6,229 nucleotides of DNA from UBA5436 sp964346085 (GCA_964346085.1 CAYFSZ010000080.1:1-6229), one strand, 5' to 3'; positions 1 to 6,070 are shown, counted from the stretch's first letter. The notes: a model not told the origin generated them from the letters alone. Translations and numbers: made by a program.

Positions 1-273
1 TAATCCATGGTGTTCTTTTCATTGCTGTTCTAAAAACAGTTGGTTCTTCATCTTCCTTATCCATCCAAACAAAAATCATCGCAAATTCTTCAGCTGTCAG
101 AAGATCTGCGATTTTTTCTTTTTTTCGGGATAAAGAAGGTGAAATACTTCATGCTGATCGCGATCATGCAATTTTAGGAATAGACTTCTAAATTTTTCTC
201 TTTCATTGTTCTTAACGGAACGAAAAATGTCATCAAAATATGACTGTCTATCAATACGTATTTCACCATTCAT
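1..273 (-). CDS. mgtE: Magnesium transporter MgtE, N-terminal part, frame interrupted at codon 51-52, runs off the left edge
   Basis: The ATG at 273-271 opens a 58-codon frame ending in TGA at 99-97. It reads like the start of the MgtE N-terminal (superhelical, Mg-sensing) domain: residues 30-40 are SLFLKLHDRDQ and 41-50 are HEVFHLLYPE. The family pattern then continues in the -1 frame from position 118 to the window edge (39 codons), with ADLLTAEEFAMIFVWMD as its clearest part. The join lies in an A7-G-A6 run, so one missing A, or a -1 ribosomal slip, restores one protein. MgtE is a dimeric membrane Mg2+ channel/transporter whose cytoplasmic N and CBS domains gate the pore; those later parts lie outside the window. 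The gene starts 27 bases after asnA with only a weak AGG upstream, so it is probably read from the asnA transcript. The last 15 or so residues before the edge fit the family less well, so further decay cannot be excluded. The family call comes from remembered sequence patterns. Confidence 0.62.
78..124 (-). other. Candidate -1 ribosomal frameshift site: slippery heptamer plus stem-loop
   Basis: In the mgtE zero frame the codons GAA AAA AAG form the heptamer A_AAA_AAG (124-118), the same slip sequence used in E. coli dnaX. Five A bases (117-113) separate it from a stem-loop. The arm at 112-100 pairs with 91-78: six pairs (ATCGCA/TGCGAT), three more including one G-U, a single bulged A at 87, then CTTC/GAAG, closing an 8-base loop (99-92). 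The zero-frame TGA is at the start of this loop. A -1 slip yields E-K-K-E-K-I-A-D-L-L, joining the two halves of the MgtE domain. What is seen is the motif, the spacing and the frame match; actual slippage is inferred. A deletion of one A in the run, real or from sequencing, is the main alternative. Confidence 0.4.
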
Positions 274-300
274 GTAAGTTGCCTAATTTCTTTTGGATTC

Positions 301-1317
301 TTACAGTAATTCAATGCCCTTTTCTTTTAATTCATCAATCATATCTTGTGGCCAAATCGATGCTTGTACTTCTCCGATATGAAGTTTTTGCAAGAAGAAC
401 ATACAAATTCTGCTTTGTCCGATACCACCGCCAATGGTCAAAGGTAATTCTCCTTTGAGCAATTTTTGATGATACGGTAATTCCATTCTATCAGTTGCAC
501 CAGCAATTTCCAATTGACTTTTGAGTGATTCTTCATCAACTCGAATACCCATGCTAGAAAGTTCGAGAGCACGGTCGAGAACGGGGCTCCAAACCAAAAT
601 ATCACCATTCAGATTCCAGTCATCATAATCTGGTGCGCGTAGAGAATGGATAACTCCAGATTCCATTTTATGGCCGATTTTTTCGACAAAAATACATTTT
701 TTCTCCCGGCAAATCTCTGTTTCTCTTTGTTCAGGAGTTAAGTCTGGATACATATTTTCTAAATCTTGGCTTGTGATGAATGTCATTTCTTCAGGAAGTA
801 ATGTTACATAACCTGGCAATTTTTCTAATAATAATGCTTCTAATTCTTTAAAAGAAGAAAAGATTTCATTCACTGTTTGATGTAAAAACTCGCTCGTACG
901 ATCTTCTCTGGTGATAACTTTTTCCCAATCCCATTGATCGACATAGATGGAATGTAAGTTGTCAGGAATCTCATCAGCGCGAATCGCATTCATATCTGTA
1001 TATAGACCTTTGCCTACCCAGAAGTCATATTGTGCCAAAGCATAGCGTTTCCATTTTGCGAGTGATTGTACGATTTCGGCTTTGACTTCAACATCTGCCG
1101 TTTCCTTAACCATGAATCCAACAGGTCTTTCAACACCAGTCAAATCATCATTCAAACCACTACTTTTTTTGACAAATAAAGGGGCTGAAACACGTAATAA
1201 ATGTAAATGTTCAGCTAAAATTCGTTCAAAATTATCCTTGATTAATTTAATCGCTTTTTGGGTTGCGATAAGATCTAAATCAGATTGATAATTTTCAGGA
1301 ATTTTGAATGTAAGCAT
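301..1317 (-). CDS. asnA: Aspartate--ammonia ligase (asparagine synthetase A)
   Basis: This 338-residue cytoplasmic enzyme makes asparagine from aspartate and free ammonia, converting ATP to AMP and pyrophosphate through an aspartyl-adenylate. It has the class II aminoacyl-tRNA synthetase-like fold of the AsnA family and is close to the usual length of about 330 residues. Family hallmarks are VSAPLFV at residues 43-49, GLNDDLTGVERPV at 54-66, and the C-terminal GGGIGQSR at 296-303 followed by a segment ending in ASIWP, which corresponds to the class II motif 3 nucleotide-binding region. The ATG at 1317-1315 is preceded by GAGGA about six bases upstream, which supports this start. The gene sits 107 bases downstream of the ABC ATPase gene and 27 bases upstream of mgtE. 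There is no terminator between asnA and mgtE, so those two are probably cotranscribed. No T-box specifier or antiterminator sequence is visible in its leader. Intact, with no missing motif. Confidence 0.97.
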   Translation of the reverse strand: MLTFKIPENYQSDLDLIATQKAIKLIKDNFERILAEHLHLLRVSAPLFVKKSSGLNDDLTGVERPVGFMVKETADVEVKAEIVQSLAKWKRYALAQYDFWVGKGLYTDMNAIRADEIPDNLHSIYVDQWDWEKVITREDRTSEFLHQTVNEIFSSFKELEALLLEKLPGYVTLLPEEMTFITSQDLENMYPDLTPEQRETEICREKKCIFVEKIGHKMESGVIHSLRAPDYDDWNLNGDILVWSPVLDRALELSSMGIRVDEESLKSQLEIAGATDRMELPYHQKLLKGELPLTIGGGIGQSRICMFFLQKLHIGEVQASIWPQDMIDELKEKGIELL

Positions 1318-1354
1318 ATAGTATCCTCATAATATAAAGATTTGTAGTTTTTTG

Positions 1355-1372
1355 AGACCCTCAGAAAGGTCT
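1355..1372 (-). other. Small hairpin in the asnA leader
   Basis: On the minus strand AGACC (1372-1368) pairs with GGTCT (1359-1355) around an 8-base loop, followed by C and a run of six A, about 40 bases before the asnA start. It is too short and lacks the T-run of a terminator. It may be a leader structure of asnA or chance. No -35/-10 pair of good quality is visible in this 107-base gap. Confidence 0.25.
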
Positions 1373-1391
1373 TTGCTTTCTATATTTTAGA

Positions 1392-1417
1392 TGCCCGAAA
1401 AACATTGTTCTCGGGCA
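1392..1417 (-). terminator. Hairpin after the ABC transporter operon, possible weak terminator
   Basis: TGCCCGA (1417-1411) pairs perfectly with TCGGGCA (1398-1392), a GC-rich 7-bp stem just 8 bases beyond the ATPase stop codon, with a 12-base loop that can form three extra AAC/GTT pairs. The position suits the 3' end of the deoC-ABC transcript. On the minus strand, however, the stem is followed by TCTAAAATAT rather than a T-run, so as an intrinsic terminator it would be weak. It could instead protect the mRNA end while some transcription continues into asnA. Confidence 0.45.
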
Positions 1418-1424
1418 CTATTAA

Positions 1425-2189
1425 TTAGCCATATAAAGCTTCTAAATCATGTGGATCGAGTTGATCTCTTTCTGCACCGCGATAATCGTGAATGATTTTT
1501 CCGCCGCTGAAGACAATCGTACGATCTCCGTTCTTCAAAGCATCTTTGACATTGTGGGTAATCATCATTGTGGTGACGCCTGATTCACGGACAAACTTGT
1601 TGGTTACTTCGAGAATTCTTTCAGATGTTTGTGGATCAAGTGCTGCTGTGTGTTCATCGAGCAACAGTAGTTTTGGCTGTGAAATAATTTCCATCACGAG
1701 TGAAACTGCCTGTCTTTGACCACCAGATAATAAGCCAATTTTTGTATCCATACGAAGTTCCAGGTCCATACCGAGCATCGATAATTGATCGCGGAAAAAT
1801 TTGTAATCTTTTTTATTCAGTGGGAATAAAGACGGTGAAGCTTTTCTGGTATACGCAAGCGCAAGATTCTCCGCGATCGTCAGATCAGGGGCTGTCCCTA
1901 GTTGCGGGTCTTGGAAAATTCTAGAAATATGCAAAGCTCTTTTATGTTCTTTTTCCCAAGTGATATCTTCATCATCTAAAATAATAATACCGTCATCCAA
2001 TTCAAATGTTCCACAAATGGCATTGAACAATGTCGATTTTCCTGAGCCATTTGTACCAAGAATGGTGACAAATTCACCTTTTTTCAAATCTAAGTCCAAA
2101 CGATTCAAAGCGATTTTTTCATTGGATGTTTCTGGGAAGAAAACTTTGGTCATTCTACGGATACGTAACATAATATCTTGTTGATTCAT
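1425..2189 (-). CDS. ABC transporter ATP-binding protein (TrpZ/LivF-like)
   Basis: This 254-residue ATPase powers the importer whose permease and binding lipoprotein are encoded just upstream. All nucleotide-binding motifs are intact: Walker A GTNGSGKST at residues 45-53, Q-loop glutamine 93 in IFQDP, signature LSGGQ at 154-158, Walker B LLLLDE ending at D178-E179, D-loop ALD at 183-185 and H-loop H212. The start is chosen at the ATG at 2189-2187 because a strong GGGGAGG lies nine bases upstream. A longer frame reaches an ATG at 2219, but its extra ten residues are Lys-rich, overlap the permease gene and contain this ribosome binding site. The permease stop codon ends one base before the start, so the two genes are translationally coupled. 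The substrate cannot be read from the ATPase; its family is usually annotated alongside PF04392 binding proteins. Confidence 0.93.
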   Translation of the reverse strand: MNQQDIMLRIRRMTKVFFPETSNEKIALNRLDLDLKKGEFVTILGTNGSGKSTLFNAICGTFELDDGIIILDDEDITWEKEHKRALHISRIFQDPQLGTAPDLTIAENLALAYTRKASPSLFPLNKKDYKFFRDQLSMLGMDLELRMDTKIGLLSGGQRQAVSLVMEIISQPKLLLLDEHTAALDPQTSERILEVTNKFVRESGVTTMMITHNVKDALKNGDRTIVFSGGKIIHDYRGAERDQLDPHDLEALYG

Positions 2190-2190
2190 C

Positions 2191-3174
2191 TTATTTTTCC
2201 TCCCCTTCTGTTTTTTCATCTTCTTTTGTCACTTGTGTATTTACTTCATCTTTTTGATTCAGCCATGTTGCTGCCAAAGTTTGATGTAGTTTTTTCTTAC
2301 GGCGACGATTCTTCATTTCTTTTAAGGTTGGAATCATCAAAGCCAAAATAACAATAATCGTTGAAATTAAATTCAATGAATAAGATGGAAGGACATCAAA
2401 TTTCAGAGCAATTGCATAGATGAAACGATATATAATCGAGCCGACCAATGTAGAAATTAACCCCATCGTCACACCGCCTCTGCGGAAAATGGTTTCTCCA
2501 ATGATGATGGCAGCCAAAGCGACAACAAGTATACCAGTTCCAGCATTCACATCAGCGAACAAATTATAATGAGCTACCAAAGCACCAGCCAAAGCCGTTA
2601 AGGCATTGCCAATTGCTAGACCAATCATAATCATCGTATCTGTATTGATGGATGTATGACGAACCATCGCTGAATTATCTCCTGTCGCTCTAATTGTCAA
2701 ACCTGTTCTGGTATGAAAAAAAACAGCCAATAAAGTAGTGACAATCGCCACAATCACGAGTGTTAAAACTGTTTTTGTTGTTTGATCATTTTGAATTAAT
2801 TGATCAACTTTCGTATAAATCGTGTCTTTGCCAATCAAAGAAATATTCGCTTTGCCAGCAGCTACAATTAAATTGACCGTATAAAGCGCAGTCATCGTCA
2901 AAATCCCTGCCAAGATAGAGGCAATTTTGAACTTGGTATGCAAAAATCCTGTGACTAGACCTGCGATGGCACCGGCTATCACTGCCATCACGATACCAAA
3001 AACAGATTTGTCTTGAAACGCATAAACGGCCGCTACAATCATACCCAAAGTGAATGATCCTTGCACCGTCATATCTGCAATATCTAAAATGCGAAATGGA
3101 ATATAAAGTCCAATTGCGAGCAACCCATAAAGCAATCCCAATTGTATTGCGGAAAGCACTTGTGTAATTGTCAT
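2191..3174 (-). CDS. ABC transporter permease, LivH/TrpY-like (BPD_transp_2 family)
   Basis: This 327-residue integral membrane protein should form the transport channel, probably as a homodimer since only one permease gene is present. About nine hydrophobic segments are visible, roughly at residues 5-28, 36-54, 58-78, 84-106, 134-154, 180-202, 212-229, 236-256 and 266-284. The cytoplasmic loop GLTIRATGDN (158-167) corresponds to the ATPase-contacting loop of branched-chain amino acid type permeases. The C-terminal tail from residue 285 is first Arg/Lys-rich (NRRRKKK) and then Glu/Lys-rich, and is probably cytoplasmic. The ATG at 3174-3172 has GAGGAG seven bases upstream, which decides the start over an upstream in-frame extension to 3222 that would run into a hairpin. 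It follows the lipoprotein gene after a structured 125-base gap and is one base from the ATPase gene. Confidence 0.93.
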   Translation of the reverse strand: MTITQVLSAIQLGLLYGLLAIGLYIPFRILDIADMTVQGSFTLGMIVAAVYAFQDKSVFGIVMAVIAGAIAGLVTGFLHTKFKIASILAGILTMTALYTVNLIVAAGKANISLIGKDTIYTKVDQLIQNDQTTKTVLTLVIVAIVTTLLAVFFHTRTGLTIRATGDNSAMVRHTSINTDTMIMIGLAIGNALTALAGALVAHYNLFADVNAGTGILVVALAAIIIGETIFRRGGVTMGLISTLVGSIIYRFIYAIALKFDVLPSYSLNLISTIIVILALMIPTLKEMKNRRRKKKLHQTLAATWLNQKDEVNTQVTKEDEKTEGEEK

Positions 3175-3192
3175 ATCAAATCTCCTCAACTT

Positions 3193-3227
3193 ATTTTTTG
3201 TTGATGATACACTCTTCAACAAAAAAT
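3193..3227 (-). repeat. Hairpin 3 of the spacer, 12-bp perfect stem
   Basis: ATTTTTTGTTGA (3227-3216) pairs perfectly with TCAACAAAAAAT (3204-3193) around an 11-base loop. Its 5' arm contains the T-run that would serve as the terminator tail of the preceding hairpin (3268-3232), so the two signals share sequence. It ends about five bases before the permease ribosome binding site (GAGGAG). Confidence 0.6.
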
Positions 3228-3268
3228 GAATTGCCCTTCATTTCCACAAGGATCAAAAATGAAGGACA
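3221..3268 (-). terminator. Hairpin 2 with T-run: likely internal attenuator between lipoprotein and permease genes
   Basis: On the minus strand TGTCCTTCATTT (3268-3257) pairs with AAATGAAGGGCA (3243-3232), 12 bp with one wobble, around a 13-base loop that can add TCC/GGA pairs. ATTCA and then six T (3226-3221) follow, which is a terminator-like arrangement with the T-run offset about five bases. It lies inside the ABC operon. Partial termination here would make more binding protein than membrane components, a common arrangement in ABC import operons. Confidence 0.55.
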
Positions 3269-3280
3269 GTCATCAATATA

Positions 3281-3302
3281 TAGATTTTTGTCCAAAAATC
3301 TA
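3281..3302 (-). repeat. Hairpin 1 of the spacer, starts on the lipoprotein stop codon
   Basis: TAGATTTTT (3302-3294) pairs with AAAAATCTA (3289-3281), a perfect 9-bp AT-rich stem with loop GGAC. The first three bases are the TAG stop codon of the lipoprotein gene. It is weak thermodynamically but exact, and is the first of three consecutive dyads in the spacer. Confidence 0.5.
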
Positions 3303-4343
3303 TTCTTCTACTGTTTTAACAAATTCAACTTCTGCAGCAATGGCTTCTGGAACTTCTAAACCTAATGTTGCAACCTGATCTTCATTCAAAATTTTAGTCA
3401 CTTTTTCAACAAGTTCTGGTGGATTATCTGCAACTGATTCGCCGTTCAAAATTCGGATTGCCATCGCACCTGCTTGTAAGCCTAAATCATAATAATCTAA
3501 ACCAACTGTACCTGTTCCACCATCTTCAACCATTGTGCTAGCAGCTGGGAAAATTGGTAAATTATGTTTATTCGCAACTTGAACATAGACTGGCATTGCG
3601 GAAGAAACATCATTGTCTGTTGGAGAATAGAAAATATCTACATCTTCTGCTAAATTTTCAACAACTTGTTGTAATTCAGATGTATTGGTAATCGTTCCTT
3701 CTTTATAAGAAAGGCCTTTTTCATCAAGAATTTTCTTCGCCATTTCAACTTGTACAATAGAATTTGTTTCTGCTGAATTGTAAACAATACCAAATGTTTT
3801 TGCTTCAGGATAAAGCTCTAACCCAAAATCTAAAACAGCTTCAATATCTGCCATATCAGAAACACCGGTGATGTTTTTTCCGGCTTCTTCCCAAGAAGGT
3901 GTTAATCCTGCTTCAACAGGATCTGTCACAGCAGAGAAAACGATAGGAATCTCTGATGTTGAAGTTGCTGCAACTTGTGCTGCACCTGTTGCAATCGGCA
4001 TAATGATATCTGGTTCTGAACCGATAACTTCAGTCATAATTGTATTCAATAAGGAATCTTCACCATTCGCATTTTTGACAGTGATTTCGACACCGTCTTC
4101 ACCATATTCATCAATTAATGCTTGGCTAATTCCATCTTTTGCTGCATTCAAAGCTAAATGATCAATCGGAATCACGATAGATACTTTTTTGACACCTGTA
4201 TCTTCACTGCCTTCAGCATTTCCTGCTTCGCCTGCAGATTCTGTCGCATTTGCATCTGTTGATTCTCCACCGCCTTGGCAACCAACCAAGACTAAAATCG
4301 CCACTAGCAATAAACTCAAAATCACATTCATTTTTTTCTTCAT
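3300..4343 (-). CDS. ABC transporter substrate-binding lipoprotein (PF04392 / TrpX-like)
   Basis: This is a 347-residue extracellular solute receptor anchored to the membrane. Residues 1-21 form a lipoprotein signal peptide (MKKK, hydrophobic core, lipobox L19-V20-G21) with the lipidated Cys at 22. A Gly/Ser/Ala/Asp/Glu-rich linker of about 28 residues follows, then a two-lobed periplasmic-binding fold. Family-type segments are MPIATGAAQ near 115-123, AVTDPVEAGL at 138-147, PTDN at 241-244, GLDYYDLGLQAGAMA at 281-295 and ATLGLEVPEA near 325-334. Characterised relatives such as streptococcal TrpX bind aromatic amino acids; the ligand here is not proven. The ATG at 4343-4341 has GGAGGA seven to eight bases upstream, lying inside the end of deoC. 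The deoC stop ends one base earlier, so the two are coupled. Permease and ATPase genes follow in the same operon. Confidence 0.92.
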   Translation of the reverse strand: MKKKMNVILSLLLVAILVLVGCQGGGESTDANATESAGEAGNAEGSEDTGVKKVSIVIPIDHLALNAAKDGISQALIDEYGEDGVEITVKNANGEDSLLNTIMTEVIGSEPDIIMPIATGAAQVAATSTSEIPIVFSAVTDPVEAGLTPSWEEAGKNITGVSDMADIEAVLDFGLELYPEAKTFGIVYNSAETNSIVQVEMAKKILDEKGLSYKEGTITNTSELQQVVENLAEDVDIFYSPTDNDVSSAMPVYVQVANKHNLPIFPAASTMVEDGGTGTVGLDYYDLGLQAGAMAIRILNGESVADNPPELVEKVTKILNEDQVATLGLEVPEAIAAEVEFVKTVEE

Positions 4344-4344
4344 A

Positions 4345-5013
4345 CTAATATCCTCCAGTGTTTGGCATATTCTTTAAAATTTTTACAATGCGGCTTGTCC
4401 CCAATCTTGATGCACCAAGATCCAAAAATTTCTGTGCATCTTCTAAAGAAGAAATACCTCCAGCCGCTTTGACTTTTACATTCGGGCCAATGTGCTTAAC
4501 CATTAATGCAACATCTTCGAAAGTTGCTCCTCCTGTCGAAAAGCCCGTTGAGGTTTTGATAAAATCAGCCTTTGCTTCTGTGACTAATTCGCACATTTTG
4601 ATTTTTTCTTCTTCTGTCAAAAGACAAGTTTCAATGATGACTTTCAAAATCAATTCATTGCAAATCTCTTTCAATGTTTTGATTTCATTGAGAACGTATT
4701 CATAGTCACCATCTTTGAGTGCACCTACATTGATGACCATGTCAATTTCTTTCGCTCCATCAAGGATTGCTTGTTTGGTTTCTTCAGCTTTTGCTGCTGT
4801 TACGGCATAGCCATTTGGAAAACCTACCACTGTGCATACTGCTATTTCACCATTCAAATAGTCGACTGCTCTTTTGACAAAAGCGGGAGGTATACAAATG
4901 CTAGCCGGTCTAAATCGTAAGGCATCATCGCATATTAATTTGATATCATCCCAAGTTGCATTGACTTTTAACTCAGTATGGTCGACTGCCTTCAAAATTT
5001 TCTCAACGTCCAT
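4345..5013 (-). CDS. deoC: Deoxyribose-phosphate aldolase
   Basis: This 222-residue cytoplasmic class I aldolase splits 2-deoxyribose-5-phosphate into glyceraldehyde-3-phosphate and acetaldehyde, the final step of deoxynucleoside breakdown. Catalytic residues are visible in a TIM-barrel layout: D91 in DMVINVGAL, the Schiff-base lysine K153 in KTSTGF, and K182 in KAAGGI; LGTSRIV near the C-terminus fits the phosphate-binding end. Length is normal for the family. The start is taken as the ATG at 5013-5011, with GGAAG eight bases upstream. A TTG at 5028 would add five residues but would overlap this ribosome binding site. It is the first gene of the operon, about 100 bases below a TTGACA promoter, and is one base from the binding-lipoprotein gene. 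Deo genes for phosphorylases or phosphopentomutase are not present in the window. Confidence 0.97.
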   Translation of the reverse strand: MDVEKILKAVDHTELKVNATWDDIKLICDDALRFRPASICIPPAFVKRAVDYLNGEIAVCTVVGFPNGYAVTAAKAEETKQAILDGAKEIDMVINVGALKDGDYEYVLNEIKTLKEICNELILKVIIETCLLTEEEKIKMCELVTEAKADFIKTSTGFSTGGATFEDVALMVKHIGPNVKVKAAGGISSLEDAQKFLDLGASRLGTSRIVKILKNMPNTGGY

Positions 5014-5071
5014 TTTTTCATCTTCCAAAATTTTTATCTATTAGAACATAATTTTTAAATAATGAGCAAAC

Positions 5072-5102
5072 TTTTTATATTAAGTATGACTGAATATAAA
5101 AA
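5072..5102. promoter_or_regulatory. 10-bp AT-rich inverted repeat just downstream of the deoC promoter
   Basis: TTTTTATATT (5072-5081) and AATATAAAAA (5093-5102) form an exact inverted repeat with an 11-base centre. It lies about where transcription from the deoC promoter would begin, so it could be an operator for a repressor or a weak hairpin at the very 5' end of the mRNA. The low base complexity makes chance plausible. Confidence 0.35.
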
Positions 5103-5110
5103 CAATTTTA

Positions 5111-5143
5111 ATTATAAATATACATTATTGTTGAACTTGTCAA
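5111..5143 (-). promoter_or_regulatory. Promoter of the deoC-ABC operon
   Basis: A perfect TTGACA (-35, 5143-5138) is followed by an AT-rich block that offers -10 hexamers: TATATT at 5122-5117 (15-base spacer) or TATTTA at 5120-5115 (17-base spacer). A perfect TATAAT at 5116-5111 is too far (21 bases) to pair with this -35 but could work alone. The leader to the deoC start is then about 90-100 bases and shows no riboswitch consensus I recognise. Confidence 0.6.
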
Positions 5144-5156
5144 TAAGTGTCTTATT
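5142..5156. promoter_or_regulatory. 15-base palindrome touching the -35 box, candidate operator
   Basis: AATAAG-TGT-CTTATT is an exact dyad (six-base arms, three-base centre) that overlaps the outer edge of the TTGACA box. A protein bound there could block or recruit polymerase. The next bases on the minus strand, ATTGAC-AAG-TTCAAC (5144-5130), are a second, imperfect dyad over the -35. No regulator gene is in the window, so the binding protein is unknown. Confidence 0.35.
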
Positions 5157-5212
5157 TTATTAGTTTTTTCTACCTTCTGATATGGCATCAATACTGTAAA
5201 TTAGGCTATTTG

Positions 5213-6070
5213 TTATTCAATATGCAATGCTACTTTTTCTTGTGGAGCTGGGAATGCATAATTGATGAGTGCATTATCTGTATGATCCAATTCAATCTCC
5301 CATGCTTTGGCGTTTTCAACAACATGAGCTTCTGATGATGCTTTTGGAATTGGAATCACAATCTCTTGTTGCATAACAAAAGCCAGCAAAAGTTGGGTCA
5401 TAGAAATATGATGTTTTTGTGCTATCGCTTGCATATCTGGATTTCTCATGAAGCGGTCTTTTTGATTTGGTTCTTGGCCAATCATCGGACAATATGCCAT
5501 GATCGGAATATTTTTTTCTTTTTGGAAAGGGATTAAGTCAAATTCAATACCACGACTGAGCATATGATAGAGGACTTGGTTGACTTGGCAATTCTCTCCA
5601 TTTTTGCACTTGAGTAATGCTTCCATCTGATCAACATCAAAGTTAGAAACGCCCCATCCTTTGATTTTGCCGTCTGCTTTTAGTTCCTCAAGGCAATCGA
5701 CGGTTTCCTGCAAAGGTGTCGCACCTTGCCAATGAAGTAAATATAGATCAAGGTAGTCAGTCTGGAGATTATCTAATGTTTCGGCACATGCTTTGAAAAT
5801 ACGATTTCTACTTGCATTGCTTGGTAGCACTTTGGAAACAATAAACAAGTCTTCACGATTATAGATTTGAATTGCTTCTCCAATTAAATCTTCAGAGCGG
5901 CCACTACCGTACATTTCAGCCGTATCTATCAAGGTAATACCTAGTTCAATACCACGACGAATCGTATCAATTTCTTCTTGGCGTCGGCGGATGTTATCCC
6001 CGATAAACCAGCTACCTTGCCCTAAATTTTTCACTCTTCTTCCGTCTGGAAATGTGATTTCTCTGTACAT
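5213..6070 (-). CDS. Aldo/keto reductase, YeaE-like
   Basis: This 285-residue cytoplasmic NAD(P)H-dependent oxidoreductase has the (beta/alpha)8 barrel of the AKR superfamily. The catalytic tetrad is complete: D49 and Y54 in DTAEMYGSG, K80 in VSKVLP and H113 in LLHW. GWGVSNF near 157-163 and IPIPKASS near 240-247 are the usual barrel and cofactor-binding segments. By remembered sequence it is closest to the E. coli YeaE group, which reduces methylglyoxal and other small aldehydes; the true substrate here cannot be read from sequence. The ATG at 6070-6068 has AGGTGA just upstream. It has its own -10 box at 6122-6117 and is separated by about 200 bases from deoC, which has its own promoter, so it is probably a separate unit. 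No clear terminator follows its stop codon. Confidence 0.93.
   Translation of the reverse strand: MYREITFPDGRRVKNLGQGSWFIGDNIRRRQEEIDTIRRGIELGITLIDTAEMYGSGRSEDLIGEAIQIYNREDLFIVSKVLPSNASRNRIFKACAETLDNLQTDYLDLYLLHWQGATPLQETVDCLEELKADGKIKGWGVSNFDVDQMEALLKCKNGENCQVNQVLYHMLSRGIEFDLIPFQKEKNIPIMAYCPMIGQEPNQKDRFMRNPDMQAIAQKHHISMTQLLLAFVMQQEIVIPIPKASSEAHVVENAKAWEIELDHTDNALINYAFPAPQEKVALHIE

Noticed and set aside
78..125. A plus-strand intrinsic terminator: the same stem followed by T6-C-T7.
   Set aside because: It looks perfect as a terminator, but the minus-strand mgtE coding sequence spans it and no plus-strand gene is supported upstream, so the T-run is better read as the antisense of the Lys codons. 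A gene ending beyond the left edge cannot be fully excluded.
3..191. A 62-codon plus-strand open frame running in from the left edge.
   Set aside because: Its translation is rich in Ser and lacks any family pattern, while the opposite strand gives recognisable MgtE sequence; it is an antisense shadow.
1318..1424. T-box riboswitch controlling asnA, as found for some asparagine genes in lactic acid bacteria.
   Set aside because: The leader is too short and lacks the conserved T-box antiterminator sequence.
2190..2219. A longer ATPase starting at an ATG at 2219.
   Set aside because: The extension is Lys-rich, overlaps the permease end and contains the strong GGGGAGG that serves the ATG at 2189.
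3175..3222. A permease extended upstream to 3222.
   Set aside because: The extra residues lie in hairpin 3 and the GAGGAG before the ATG at 3174 defines the start.
3868..4161. A 97-codon plus-strand open frame opposite the lipoprotein gene.
   Set aside because: It is fully covered by a strongly supported minus-strand gene, has no ribosome binding site and has a low-information Ser/Ala-rich translation.
5014..5028. A TTG start giving a deoC product five residues longer.
   Set aside because: The ATG at 5013 has a well-spaced GGAAG which the longer start would overlap, and the extra residues have no family support.
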